A stretch of DNA of 64,000 bases from Desulfarculus sp. (GTDB lineage: Bacteria > Desulfobacterota > Desulfarculia > Desulfarculales > Desulfarculaceae): contig JACRDC010000037.1 in assembly GCA_016218705.1 (NCBI GenBank), positions 1 to 64,000 on the forward strand, written 5' to 3'. Positions 34,688 to 43,947 of the stretch are shown piece by piece (the first letter of the stretch is position 1; every line of letters begins with the position of its first letter). Under the pieces are notes generated by a model. It saw nothing but the letters and a program-made list of their open reading frames with translations, did no database searches and was not told the DNA's origin. The position numbers and the translations under genes are program-made.

Positions 34688-35898
34688 GCCGTGCCTCGCT
34701 CTCGGGCGGCCTGAGTGAGCACCTGGAGCAGGGCCGCCGCGCTGGCCGGCCAACTGCGTCTGGCCACGGAGCCGGCCAATTCCTCGGGCCGCCAGGCCCG
34801 CCCCAGCACCCGGCAAAAAGCCGCCGACAGGGCCGGGGCGTCGCCGGGCGGGGCCAGGGCGCCCTGGAGGCCCTCGGCCACCAGGCCCGGCACCCCACCC
34901 ACCGCCGAGGCCACCACCGGCCGTCCGCAGCTCAGGGCCTCCAGCACGGCGTTGGGCTCGCCCTCGGAGAGGCTGGGCAGCACCAGGGCGTCGGCGGCGG
35001 CCAGATAGCGGGCCACCCGGGCGTGGGGCTGGCCGCCGGCCCAGGTCACGCGGCCAGTGATGCCCAGCTCGCGTGCCAGGGCCGTCAGCGCCGGACGCAG
35101 GGGGCCGTCGCCTACCATTACCAGATGGGCATCAGGGGTCAGGGCCAGGGCCTTGAGGGCCACCTCTGGCCCCTTCACCGGCACCAGCCAGCCCACGTAG
35201 GTGAGTAGCGGCCCCGTCAGGGGCAGGCCCAGCTCGGCGCGGGCGGCCTGGGGGTCGGCGGGGCGGAAGAGGTCTTGGTCCACGCCGTTGGGCACCACAT
35301 GCAGGCGCTGGGGTGGCGCGCCCAGCTCCTGGGCGGCCTGGGCCAGGGAGGGGCTCACGGCCACCACGGCTTGGGCCTGGCACAGGACCTGGCGCAGGAA
35401 GGGCAGGCGCTCTGGGTCGCCGCGCAGGGAGTTGAGGTCGCTGCCGTGCAGCTTGACCACCAGGGGTAGGCCTAGGCGGCGGCTGGCAATGAGCCCGGCC
35501 CAGCCGTCGGGATACAGCCAGGTGGCGAGCAGGGCCTGGGGCCGCAGACTGGCGGCGGCCAGCCGCAGGCTGGGCCAAGCCGAGCGCAGCAAGGCCCGGC
35601 CGTGCCAGGAGCGCTTGACCCCCGGCAGATACAAGAACCAGGGCCGGCGCACCGGGAAGGGCGGGGGCGGCAGGGGCGCCGGCCGCTGGGGGGGCCAGGA
35701 CAGGGCGTGGGTCCAGAGCACGGGCGCCACCAGCTCCAAGCGGCACAGCCCGGCCAGGGCGCTAAGCTGCTGGCGGTTGAAGGCGGCCAGGCCGGGCCGA
35801 TAGGGGTTGGGGAACAGGCTGGTCAGGGCCAGCACTCGCGGGGGCTCTTGCGGGGCCGGCGGGCCGGCGGGGGCCTCATGTCCGGCCAGGGGGCTCAC
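34684..35898 (-). CDS. Glycosyltransferase family 4
   Basis: A 404-residue GT-B enzyme: N-terminal VLALTSLFPNPYRPGLAAFNRQQL, central VVKLHGSDLNSL, and donor domain with YVGWLVPVKGPEVALKAL and PSLSEGEPNAVLEALSCGRPVVA, the E-x7-E retaining GT4 signature. GTG 35898 overlaps the stop of the FkbM gene (GTGA). One of three GT4 genes in this operon; each probably adds one sugar of the repeat unit. Confidence 0.92.
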   Translation of the reverse strand: MSPLAGHEAPAGPPAPQEPPRVLALTSLFPNPYRPGLAAFNRQQLSALAGLCRLELVAPVLWTHALSWPPQRPAPLPPPPFPVRRPWFLYLPGVKRSWHGRALLRSAWPSLRLAAASLRPQALLATWLYPDGWAGLIASRRLGLPLVVKLHGSDLNSLRGDPERLPFLRQVLCQAQAVVAVSPSLAQAAQELGAPPQRLHVVPNGVDQDLFRPADPQAARAELGLPLTGPLLTYVGWLVPVKGPEVALKALALTPDAHLVMVGDGPLRPALTALARELGITGRVTWAGGQPHARVARYLAAADALVLPSLSEGEPNAVLEALSCGRPVVASAVGGVPGLVAEGLQGALAPPGDAPALSAAFCRVLGRAWRPEELAGSVARRSWPASAAALLQVLTQAARERGTA

Positions 35899-36704
35899 TC
35901 CCGGCAGGCCCAGTACCAGGCGCGCAAGAGGGTGGTGTCCTCGCAGGCGAAGACCCGGCGGTGATAGCCCAGGGCCGCCAGGAAGGCTTCCATCTCCTCG
36001 ATGCTCTGGCCATGCTTGGGCAGGATGGCGGGGTGCGCCTCGATGAGCAGGTCGGGGTGGCGCTCTGCCAGCAGCCGGCGCATGCCCTTCAGGGCCTTGA
36101 ACTCGTAGCCCTCGATGTCCATCTTGATGAGGTCCGGCGGGGCCACCAGGCCGGCGGCGATGAGGGAGTCCAGGTCGGCCACCAGGATGGGCAGGCCCTC
36201 GCCATCATTGACCACGTGATGGCCGGTGCCGGCGGCGTTTTCGCTGAGGCCCTCCAGGCGCAGGATCACGGTATCCTGGCGGTCGCCCAGGCCCACGGGC
36301 AGGGGCGTGACGTTCTCCAGGCGGTTGGCCCTCAGGTTGCGCCGGATGGCCTCCAGGTTGTGGGGCTCGGGCTCCAGGGCGTAGACCCGGGCGGCGGGGT
36401 TCTTGCTGGCCCCCAAGAGGGAGTAGAGCCCGATGTTGGCGCCCACGTCCAGGATCACCGCCGACTGGCTGGCCAGGGCACCGAAGACCAGGGTGAAGTC
36501 GCCCTCCAGGGTGGGGAAGACCCGCGCCCGGTAGAACTCGGTGCCCGAGGCGTAGTCCACCACAAAGCTGGCCCCGCCCGCCTGGACCCGCACTCCCCGC
36601 CAGCCCCACAGGATCCGGCGGAAAAAGTTGGGTATGGGGCGTATGCGCTCCCGCCAGGCCAGGGGCATTTGGCTCCAGGCGCGGGTGATGAAACCTTGCT
36701 TCAC
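35895..36704 (-). CDS. FkbM family methyltransferase
   Basis: A 269-residue SAM-dependent methyltransferase. The SAM-binding motif is VILDVGANIGLYSLL, the acidic loop YALEPEPHN, and the FkbM-type active-site stretch IKMDIEGYEFKALKG. Such enzymes O-methylate sugars or polyketides; within glycosyltransferase genes sugar methylation is likely. GTG 36704 follows GAGGTAAGC. It is read with two GT4 genes downstream. Confidence 0.9.
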   Translation of the reverse strand: MKQGFITRAWSQMPLAWRERIRPIPNFFRRILWGWRGVRVQAGGASFVVDYASGTEFYRARVFPTLEGDFTLVFGALASQSAVILDVGANIGLYSLLGASKNPAARVYALEPEPHNLEAIRRNLRANRLENVTPLPVGLGDRQDTVILRLEGLSENAAGTGHHVVNDGEGLPILVADLDSLIAAGLVAPPDLIKMDIEGYEFKALKGMRRLLAERHPDLLIEAHPAILPKHGQSIEEMEAFLAALGYHRRVFACEDTTLLRAWYWACRE

Positions 36705-36824
36705 GCTTACCTCGTTGCCGCTGGGCGGCGGGCCGTGCCGCCATCTGATGTTGCGCCCGGCCGCCGCCTGGCCCGGCCACGGCCCATCCCTAAAACTAGC
36801 ACTCTCGCCGTCCCCTGGCCAGCC

Positions 36825-37955
36825 CTAGCGGTGGCTGACCTCGTGATACAGCCTGGCATAGGCCTCCACCATGGCCTGGAGGCTGAAGCGCCCCTGGGCC
36901 AAGGCGCGCCCTTCCCGCCCCAGGCCGTGGGACCATGGGGGGTCCTCCAGGCAGCGGGCCAGGGCGCTGGCCAGGGCCTGCGGGGAGCGGGGCGGCACCA
37001 ACAGGCCGCTGCGCCCCTCCTGCACCAGCTCGGGGTTGCCGCCCACGGCGGTGGCCACCACCGGCAGGCCGCAGGCCATGGCCTCCAGGATGGCGATGGA
37101 GATGCCCTCGCTCAGCGACGACAGGGCGAAGACATCGGCGGCGCCAAGCAGCTCGGCCACGTCCTGGCGGTTACCCCAGAAGCGCACCACCTGGTCCAGG
37201 CCCAGTTGGCCCACGGCCTCCTGGTAGGCCGGCATCTGGGGGCCGTCGCCCACCAGCCACAGCCGGGGCCGGCGGCGCAGGCCGGCCAGGAGCCTCAAGG
37301 CCTCGAACAGGGTGACGCAGTCCTTCTCAAAAGAAAGGCGGCCCACGCTGATGATAACGGCCTGATCGTCGGCGATGCCCAGGGAGCGGCGCAGGCGCGA
37401 GCGGGCCGCCGGGTCGGGGGCGAAGCGCACCAGGTCCACGCCGTTGTGGATGACCCTGAGGCGGCGGGCCGGCACCTTCTCGCTGGCCTGGGCGGTGGCC
37501 CGGGCCTCTTGGCCCACGCAGACCAGATAGCGGCCCATCCTTGCGCTGAGCCGGGTCAGCATGCGCAGGGTGCGGTCGCCCTCGAAGTTGGCCCCGTGCA
37601 GGGTGGTGACCATGGGCCGGCGCTCCAGGCGCGCCGCCAGGCCGGCGTAGAAGGCCGCGCCGGGGTTGTGGGCGTGGACCACGTCCACCTGGTGCTGGCG
37701 CATGAAGCGGCGCAGACCGCCCACCAGGGAGAAATCCAGGCCCGGGCGCTTATGCAACAGGGCCAGGGGCACCCCGGGGGCCAGGTGGGCGGCCAACTCG
37801 CCGGGCTCGTCCAGCACCGCCACCGCCGGCCGGAGCCCCGCCCCGGGGGCCAGGCGCGCCATGTCCAGCACCAGGCGCTCCAAGCCGCCGGTGCGCAGGC
37901 TTATCACCACCTGCAACACGGTCAGGGGCTGGGCTTTAGTTTCCATGCGGTCCAT
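36825..37955 (-). CDS. Glycosyltransferase family 4 (exosortase-associated type)
   Basis: A 376-residue GT-B enzyme. LQVVISLRTGGLERLVLDMARL, the ribose-proximal VVHAHNPGAAFYAGL and LSSLSEGISIAILEAMACGLPVVATAVGG (E-x7-E) define retaining GT4. The N-terminal pattern recalls the sugar transferases associated with exosortase loci. Start is ATG 37955 or ATG 37946. It heads the minus-strand operon running to 32470, 120 bases upstream of the FkbM gene, and is divergent from the kinase-like gene. Confidence 0.9.
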   Translation of the reverse strand: MDRMETKAQPLTVLQVVISLRTGGLERLVLDMARLAPGAGLRPAVAVLDEPGELAAHLAPGVPLALLHKRPGLDFSLVGGLRRFMRQHQVDVVHAHNPGAAFYAGLAARLERRPMVTTLHGANFEGDRTLRMLTRLSARMGRYLVCVGQEARATAQASEKVPARRLRVIHNGVDLVRFAPDPAARSRLRRSLGIADDQAVIISVGRLSFEKDCVTLFEALRLLAGLRRRPRLWLVGDGPQMPAYQEAVGQLGLDQVVRFWGNRQDVAELLGAADVFALSSLSEGISIAILEAMACGLPVVATAVGGNPELVQEGRSGLLVPPRSPQALASALARCLEDPPWSHGLGREGRALAQGRFSLQAMVEAYARLYHEVSHR

Positions 37956-38047
37956 TATTTAATCTCACTGGGCCTCGCGGCATGATAGCATGCCCTGTGA
38001 ATTGTTGCCGCAATCATCAACCGCCCCCAGCCGGTATATTAGGGCCG

Positions 38048-38704
38048 ATGGTCAAGAAGACGCCCAGGACCTGGCTAGCCTGGAAACTGCACCGCCTGGC
38101 GCTCAAGAAAAGCCCCCTATGGCGGCGGTTGCGGCTGCCCGGGGGGCGCCTGTTTTGGGTGCGGCACCGGGCCGAGGGGTGTCATTACTATGTCTTCAGG
38201 GTGCGGGGCCGCCTGGAGCTGCTCAAGGTGCTGCGCGCCCAATTCTATGAACCCCACCGCCCGGTGGGAGCGGACGAGGCCCGGCGGGGCGCCGAGCTAT
38301 TGAACAGCCTGGCCGAACGCGGCCTGGCCCCGGCGGCCACTTGGCTGGACTGCGGGGCCTATCTGGTGGAAGACGCCGGCCTACCCTTGCTACCGGGCGG
38401 CCTGGCCGGACCGGAGCCCCTGCGCCGTTTCTTCGCCGAGCTGCGCGCCTGGACCCTGGAGACGGGGCTTGTGCTCCTGGACTACAACGAGGACAATTGG
38501 TGCCGCGACCCGATAACGGGCGCCATCAAGCTGGTGGACGTGGAGCCGGCCTTCACCTGCCCCCTGGCGGGCATGGCCGGCAACGAGATAGTGCGCCGGC
38601 GCCTGGACCCGGCCCTCCTGGCGGCGGGAGAGCCCGCGCGGCTGCTGGAGGCCTTCCTGGAGGCCGAACTGGACCTGCTCTGGCGCCACCTGCGCCAGGG
38701 ATGA
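38048..38704 (+). CDS. Kinase-like protein of unknown substrate
   Basis: A 218-residue protein with faint protein-kinase/sugar-kinase features: a lysine in LELLKVLRAQF, then LVLLDYNEDNWCRDP, which resembles the catalytic loop D-x4-N, and KLVDVEPAF like the metal-binding D of the activation segment. LPS-core kinases (Kdo kinase/WaaP type) look similar, and the setting among glycosyltransferases fits a sugar kinase. The family is not certain. ATG 38048 is chosen because of AGGG upstream and the basic N-terminus. Confidence 0.5.
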   Translation: MVKKTPRTWLAWKLHRLALKKSPLWRRLRLPGGRLFWVRHRAEGCHYYVFRVRGRLELLKVLRAQFYEPHRPVGADEARRGAELLNSLAERGLAPAATWLDCGAYLVEDAGLPLLPGGLAGPEPLRRFFAELRAWTLETGLVLLDYNEDNWCRDPITGAIKLVDVEPAFTCPLAGMAGNEIVRRRLDPALLAAGEPARLLEAFLEAELDLLWRHLRQG

Positions 38705-38757
38705 AGCATCGGGCCGGCCAGGGGTAAGGGCTGGCCCCCGGCGGGGATGGGCGGTAA

Positions 38758-39477
38758 ATGAAAAAGCTGATCTACGACTTGGTCTTCAACCACCTGCCCC
38801 GCCTGTGGTTCGCGCGCCAGTTCGCGGTGCAGAACCAGTACCAGAGCTACGTCTACTCGGCCGACTGCCTGGCCGCCTACGACGACACCCTCAAAAAGCT
38901 CACCAAGCTGTGGCCTGTGTGGGAGGCCCTGGTGCGGGGCAAAAGCTTCTTGGAGCTGGGCTGCGACACCGGCTTCTTCCCCTTGCAGGCCGGCCTCATG
39001 GGCGCCTCCCAGGCCCTGGGGCTGGACCGCAACCAGCAGGCCCTGGCCCAGGCCGAAGAGGCCCGCCGGTGCCTGGGCCTGGGCAACGTCAGCTTCCGCC
39101 AGGCCTCCATCCCCGGCCTGGGCCTGAGCCAGACCTTTGACACGGTGCTGTTCCTCTCCACCATCCACTACATGTTCTCGGACAAGGAGGGCAACCGCCT
39201 TCTTTTTTCCACCATGGACGACTTCATCGCCTTCTTGGCCGGCCTGACCGGCGCTCACCTGCTCATCGAGTTCGTGCTGCCCCCTGACAAATACGTGCAG
39301 CGCCTGGTGGCGGCCGACCTGTTGGCCTCGGGGGAGTATTCGCAGGCCAGCTTTCTGGCCGCCTTAAGCCGCCACTTCGCGGTGCTGGCCGACCTGGGTC
39401 CCACCCACCTGGAGACCCGGCGGCTGTACCTGGCCTGCCGCCACGGCCTGCCCTCCATCCTCACCCCCCTGGCCTAG
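38758..39477 (+). CDS. SAM-dependent methyltransferase
   Basis: A 239-residue class I methyltransferase: motif I FLELGCDTGFFPLQAGLMGA, acidic residue in LGLDRNQQAL, and VLFLSTIHYMFS after strand 4. It lies 53 bases after the kinase-like gene and 19 bases before the flippase, so it belongs to the polysaccharide operon. Acceptor unknown; sugar O-methylation is likely. Confidence 0.85.
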   Translation: MKKLIYDLVFNHLPRLWFARQFAVQNQYQSYVYSADCLAAYDDTLKKLTKLWPVWEALVRGKSFLELGCDTGFFPLQAGLMGASQALGLDRNQQALAQAEEARRCLGLGNVSFRQASIPGLGLSQTFDTVLFLSTIHYMFSDKEGNRLLFSTMDDFIAFLAGLTGAHLLIEFVLPPDKYVQRLVAADLLASGEYSQASFLAALSRHFAVLADLGPTHLETRRLYLACRHGLPSILTPLA

Positions 39478-39495
39478 GCTTCGGGGCCAGCGGCC

Positions 39496-41016
39496 ATGAT
39501 CCTGCGCAACGCCCTCATAAGCACGGTGAACAACGTGCAGGCCACTATGGTGGCCCTGTTGATAACACCCTTCATCGTGCGTCACCTGGGCCAGGACACC
39601 TACGGCGTGTGGACCATCCTGGCCAGCCTCATGGGCACCTGCAACATCCTGGACCTGGGCCTGGCCCCGGCCCTGGACAACGCCCTGGCCTCCTACCGCG
39701 CCGTGGGCCAGGAGCGTGAGGCCAAGGAGACCCTGTCCTCGGCCCTGACCATGTACAGCCTCATCGCCCTGGTGGCCCTGGGCGTCTTCGCCGTGGTCTA
39801 CCTGGGGGGGCTGTACCAGTCCAAGGTACCCCCGAACCTGCGGCCGGCCTTCAATTGGGCCTTGCTTATGTTGGCCCTGCTGGCGGCGCTTGGCTTTCCC
39901 CGGCGGGTGTTCGAGGAGATACTGCTTTCGCGGGAGCATCACCACCAGGTCTACTCGGTGGAGATTCTGGCCAGCCTGACTCTCGCCGGCCTGCTTTTGT
40001 TCTTCCTGCCCCGGGGTGGCGGGCTCTTGACCATGGCCAGTATCCACTTCTGGGAGGGCCTGGGCATCCTCTCCTGCGTGATTTGGCTCAGCCGCAAGCT
40101 GTGGCCCCTTGGCGCCCTGCCCCGGCCGGGCTGGTACAAGGACAAGGCCTGGCGCCTGATTAAGTATGCGCTGAACATGCTGCCGGTCATCGCTGGGAGC
40201 ATCGGTCTGCAACAGGCGCCCATCCTCCTGCTGGGGGCGATCCTGGACCCGGCCCAGGTGGCGGTCTACGCCATCGGCGGCCGTTTGCTGGCCCAGGAGC
40301 GCAGCCTGGTGGATGCCGGGGTGGGGGTGGTGCAGCCGCGCTACGCCGCCCTGGTGGCCAAGGAGGCCCATGGCGAGGCCCGGGCGCTCTTGTTGCGGGC
40401 CGGGCTGTACTCCTCGCTGTTGGGCTCCTTCATCGGCATGGGGGTGGCCCTTTTGGCCAGGCCCTTCTACCTGCTGTGGCTGGGCCAGAACTTCGCCGAC
40501 AGCGCCACGGTGGCCCTGTTGCTCATTGGCCCCATGACCATGTACATGTGCGTGCGCCCCTGCGAGGTGATGCTATTGGGCATCGGCCGCCACCGGCTCA
40601 TCGGCTGGGTCAACCTGAGCGAGCTGGCCCTGGTGCTCTTGCTGTCCTGGCCCCTGGTGAAGGCCTTCGGCCTGCTGGCCATGGCCGCCCTGGTGGGCGG
40701 GGCCATGCTCTGCCTGCGTCCCCTCATCATCCCCACCTTTGCCTGCCGTCAACTGGGCCTGCGTCCCCTGGACTACTGGCGCCAGGGGCCCATGCGCGCC
40801 GGGCTGACCTGCCTGGCCGCCGCCCTGCCCCTGGGGCTGTTGTTCAGCCAGTGGCGGGTGGGGTCCTGGCCCGGGCTCTTCCTGGCCTTCGGCGCCTATG
40901 CCCTGGTCTGGCTGCCCTGCGCGCTTCTCTTGGGCCTCAACGCCCAGGAGCGGGCTTTCTGGCGCGCCAAGCTGGCCGGCGCCAGGTGGTTTTCGTTGTT
41001 CAAGCGGGAGAAGTGA
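39496..41016 (+). CDS. Wzx-type polysaccharide flippase (MOP superfamily)
   Basis: A 506-residue membrane protein with about 12-14 helices, matching the polysaccharide_synt/MATE-like superfamily. The N-terminus (NALISTVNNVQATMVALLITPFIVRHLGQDTYGVWTIL split over two helices) is typical. It should flip lipid-linked repeat units across the inner membrane for polymerisation. It lies seven bases upstream of the AsnB-like gene. Confidence 0.88.
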   Translation: MILRNALISTVNNVQATMVALLITPFIVRHLGQDTYGVWTILASLMGTCNILDLGLAPALDNALASYRAVGQEREAKETLSSALTMYSLIALVALGVFAVVYLGGLYQSKVPPNLRPAFNWALLMLALLAALGFPRRVFEEILLSREHHHQVYSVEILASLTLAGLLLFFLPRGGGLLTMASIHFWEGLGILSCVIWLSRKLWPLGALPRPGWYKDKAWRLIKYALNMLPVIAGSIGLQQAPILLLGAILDPAQVAVYAIGGRLLAQERSLVDAGVGVVQPRYAALVAKEAHGEARALLLRAGLYSSLLGSFIGMGVALLARPFYLLWLGQNFADSATVALLLIGPMTMYMCVRPCEVMLLGIGRHRLIGWVNLSELALVLLLSWPLVKAFGLLAMAALVGGAMLCLRPLIIPTFACRQLGLRPLDYWRQGPMRAGLTCLAAALPLGLLFSQWRVGSWPGLFLAFGAYALVWLPCALLLGLNAQERAFWRAKLAGARWFSLFKREK

Positions 41017-41023
41017 TCGCCCC

Positions 41024-42919
41024 ATGTGCGGAATAGCCGGACTGCTGGCCCCCTGGCCAAGGGAAAAGATCCAGGCCCACCTGGAGCGCATGGTGGACAG
41101 CCTGAGCCACCGCGGTCCCGACGACCGCGGCCTCCACGCCCAGGACGGCTTCGGCTTCGGCATGCGCCGGCTGTCCATCATTGACCTGGCAGGCGGCAAT
41201 CAGCCCATGTGGGACCAGGCCAGCGGCCTGGGGCTGGTCTACAACGGCGAGCTGTACAACTACCGCGACCTGCGCCAGGGCCTGGAGGAGCGCGGCGAGA
41301 GCTTCGCCACCACCAGCGACACCGAGGTGCTGCTCAAAAGCCTGGCCCGCCAGGGACTCAAGGCCGTGGGCGCCTGGAACGCCATGTTTGGCGTGGCCGC
41401 CTGGGACCCCCGGAGCCAGACCCTCACCCTGCTGCGCGACCGCCTGGGCAAGAAGCCGCTCTACTACCACTGGGACGGCCAGGTGCTCCTGTTCGGCTCC
41501 GAGGTCAAGGCCATCCTGGCCTCGGGCCTGGTTACGCCCCGCCTTTCGCGCCAGGCGGTTTGGGATTACCTCACCTTCCGCTACATCCCCCAGCCCCAGA
41601 GCATCTGGGAGAACATCGTGGCCCTGGCCCCCGGGGCCTGCCTGACCCTGAAACCCGGTCAGCCCCCGCGCCTCACCAGCTTCTGGGCCAACGACCAGCC
41701 AACGGGCCAGCCCTCGCAACAACCTCTGGGCGATTTCGCCGACCTGTTCAGGGACGCGGTCAGGCTGCGCATGGAGGCCTCGGACGTGCCGGTGGGCATC
41801 CTGCTCAGCGGCGGTCTGGACTCCAGCGCCGTGGCCGCCACGGCCCTGGCCTTGGGCCACCGCCAGGTCAACACCTACTCGGTGGACTTCAGCGGCGGGG
41901 CGGAGTTCTCGGAGCTGGCCTATGCCCGCCAGGTGGCCCGGCACATCGGCTCGCGCCACCACGAGCTGACCCTGGACCGCGCCACCTTCATGGAGCGGCT
42001 GCCCTACTGCCTGGCCATGATGGACGAGCCCCTGGCCGATTTGACCATGGTGCCCTTCCACGAGCTGTGCCGCCTGGCCCGCCAGGACGTCAAGGTGCTG
42101 CTGGGCGGCGAAGGCGCCGACGAGGTGCTGGGCGGCTACACCTTTCAGTATGACGCCCACCTATGGCAGCGGGTGGCCCGCCTGCAACGCCTGCCCCCCT
42201 GGCTGCTCAAGGCCACGGCCCGCGCCGTGGGCGAGGTGCTGCCCAACGGCAAGCGCGAGCTCTTGGAGCAGGCGGCGAGAGTGCCCCTGTTGCAATGGAA
42301 CCTGCAAAACCTGCCCATCGAGTCCAAGAACTTCCTGCAAGACGAGAAAGAGGCCCTGTGGCCCGGTTTCGCCGGCCAGGACAGCCTGGACATCCCGCGC
42401 CAGGAGTACGGCCAGGTGCGCTACCCCACGCCCCTGGGCCAGATGCTGGCCGTGTACCAGAAGTCCTGGCTGGAGGGCGACCCCTTGCGCAAGTCCGACC
42501 GCATGAGCATGGCCGCCTCCCTGGAGCTGCGCCTGCCCTTTTTGGACTACCGCCTGGTGGAGTGGGCCAATGCCCAGCCTGACGAGGTGAAGGTGGTCTA
42601 CGACGCCCAGGACGGCTACGACACCAAGCGGGTGCTGCGCCAGTACGCCAGCCAACTACTGCCCCGCGCCATACTGGAGCGGCCCAAGCAGGGCTTCCCC
42701 CTGCCTTGCTACCGTTGGCTGGAAGAGGATGACACGGCGGCCTGGGCCTTGGAGCGGCTCACCGGCCCCCACAGCCGTCTGGCCGGCGCCTTCAGCAAGA
42801 AGCTCATGGCCACCATCGTGGAACAGGCCCGCCTGGGCTGGCCGCAGGCGCCCCAAAAGACCTGGATACTCTTGGTGCTGGACATCTGGCTGGAGGGCCA
42901 GGGCGCGCAACTGGGCTGA
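41024..42919 (+). CDS. asnB: Asparagine synthase-like glutamine amidotransferase
   Basis: A 631-residue enzyme with an N-terminal class II glutaminase domain (Cys2 nucleophile in MCGIAGLL, SHRGPDDRG, YNGELYN) and a C-terminal synthetase domain with the PP-loop LLSGGLDSSAVAA (about residue 260) and GEGADEVLGGY. In exosortase/EPS loci, homologues of this length are thought to amidate a polysaccharide component rather than make free asparagine; the setting supports that. The start is fixed by the need for Cys2. Confidence 0.9.
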   Translation: MCGIAGLLAPWPREKIQAHLERMVDSLSHRGPDDRGLHAQDGFGFGMRRLSIIDLAGGNQPMWDQASGLGLVYNGELYNYRDLRQGLEERGESFATTSDTEVLLKSLARQGLKAVGAWNAMFGVAAWDPRSQTLTLLRDRLGKKPLYYHWDGQVLLFGSEVKAILASGLVTPRLSRQAVWDYLTFRYIPQPQSIWENIVALAPGACLTLKPGQPPRLTSFWANDQPTGQPSQQPLGDFADLFRDAVRLRMEASDVPVGILLSGGLDSSAVAATALALGHRQVNTYSVDFSGGAEFSELAYARQVARHIGSRHHELTLDRATFMERLPYCLAMMDEPLADLTMVPFHELCRLARQDVKVLLGGEGADEVLGGYTFQYDAHLWQRVARLQRLPPWLLKATARAVGEVLPNGKRELLEQAARVPLLQWNLQNLPIESKNFLQDEKEALWPGFAGQDSLDIPRQEYGQVRYPTPLGQMLAVYQKSWLEGDPLRKSDRMSMAASLELRLPFLDYRLVEWANAQPDEVKVVYDAQDGYDTKRVLRQYASQLLPRAILERPKQGFPLPCYRWLEEDDTAAWALERLTGPHSRLAGAFSKKLMATIVEQARLGWPQAPQKTWILLVLDIWLEGQGAQLG

Positions 42920-42974
42920 TCGCTTTTTGCCTGTTGGGCATCAACCGTACGGTTTTCATCCAAAGGGCAAAACC

Positions 42975-43007
42975 CGGGCGGGGATAAACCCCGCCCGTCT
43001 TATTTTT
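42975..43007. terminator. Bidirectional terminator between asnB and the methyltransferase gene
   Basis: CGGGCGGGG-ATAAA-CCCCGCCCG (42975-42997) followed by TCTTATTTTT on the plus strand and, on the minus strand, by GGTTTTGCCC. It serves the two convergent genes. Confidence 0.88.
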
Positions 43008-43023
43008 GGGGCCTACTACCCAC

Positions 43024-43947
43024 TCAGCCCTTGGCGCGGCAACAAACCAGGCGCAGCGAGCGCGCCGCCAGCTCGTAGGGCCGGTAGCGGCCGTTCGCGA
43101 AGCGGGCCGCCAGGGGCAGGGCGCGCAGCCGTTGCAGGTCCTGGGCGCTGGGCCAGGTCACGGCCCGCTGCACCACGGCCAGGCCGGCCTGCTCCACGGC
43201 GTGCAGGTAGTCGGGCAGGCGCAGGCGGTTTTGAAAGTGCAGGCCACTGTTTATCAGCCGCCAGGCCCCGGGGCTGAAGCGCAGGAAGTTGTAGGGGCCG
43301 ATGCCGGGCTCGAAATAGTGGAAGTGGTCGTGCATGTCCACCTCCAGGCACAGCACCCCCCGGGGCGACAACAGCCGCCGGCACTCGGCCAGGATGGGCA
43401 CCAGGTCTTCCTGGGGGATGTGTTCCAGCACCTGGCTGGAGGAGATGATGTCAAAGGACCCGGCGGGCAGGCCGGTGGCGCGGGCGTCGCGGGGGGCCAG
43501 GTAGGTGATGCCCAGGCGCTCCTCAAGGCCGGCCTGGCCCAGGATGGGCTCGGCGGGCAGGGGGCGCAGGCGGCTTGCCCCGCCTGGCTCGATCAGCGCG
43601 GCCAGTTGGCCCAGCTTGGCCAGGGCGTCGTTCAACAGCTCCAGGTTCAACAGCGGCCGCAGGTCCACCACCACCTGGCGCTCAACCCCCAGCATGTACA
43701 GGCAAAGGGCCACCCCCAGCTCCCAGCCGGCCCCGAACTCGTAGGCCGTGGCGGGCGCCGCCGGGGGGCGGCCATGGTGGCGGGCGGCCTGAAAGTTGCC
43801 CAGGGCGGTGCGAAAGCGGTCCAGTATGGCCCGGCGGCCGCGGGGCAGGGTCTTGGTGAGGCGGCGTTGCAGGTGGTAGTTGAGCTTCTCGCCGGCGGGC
43901 AGGGCCGATAGGAGCTTTTGCAGGGCCGCCTTGGCCAGCCACTTCAT
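43024..43947 (-). CDS. SAM-dependent methyltransferase
   Basis: A 307-residue protein with a class I methyltransferase core. FDIISSSQVLEHIPQEDLVPILAECRRLL is the classic post-motif region, followed by GVLCLEVDMHDHFHYF. The N-terminal ~60 residues are basic and helical (TKTLPRGRRAILDRF). ATG 43947 overlaps the GT2 stop (ATGA). Probably modifies a sugar of the surface polymer. Confidence 0.85.
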   Translation of the reverse strand: MKWLAKAALQKLLSALPAGEKLNYHLQRRLTKTLPRGRRAILDRFRTALGNFQAARHHGRPPAAPATAYEFGAGWELGVALCLYMLGVERQVVVDLRPLLNLELLNDALAKLGQLAALIEPGGASRLRPLPAEPILGQAGLEERLGITYLAPRDARATGLPAGSFDIISSSQVLEHIPQEDLVPILAECRRLLSPRGVLCLEVDMHDHFHYFEPGIGPYNFLRFSPGAWRLINSGLHFQNRLRLPDYLHAVEQAGLAVVQRAVTWPSAQDLQRLRALPLAARFANGRYRPYELAARSLRLVCCRAKG

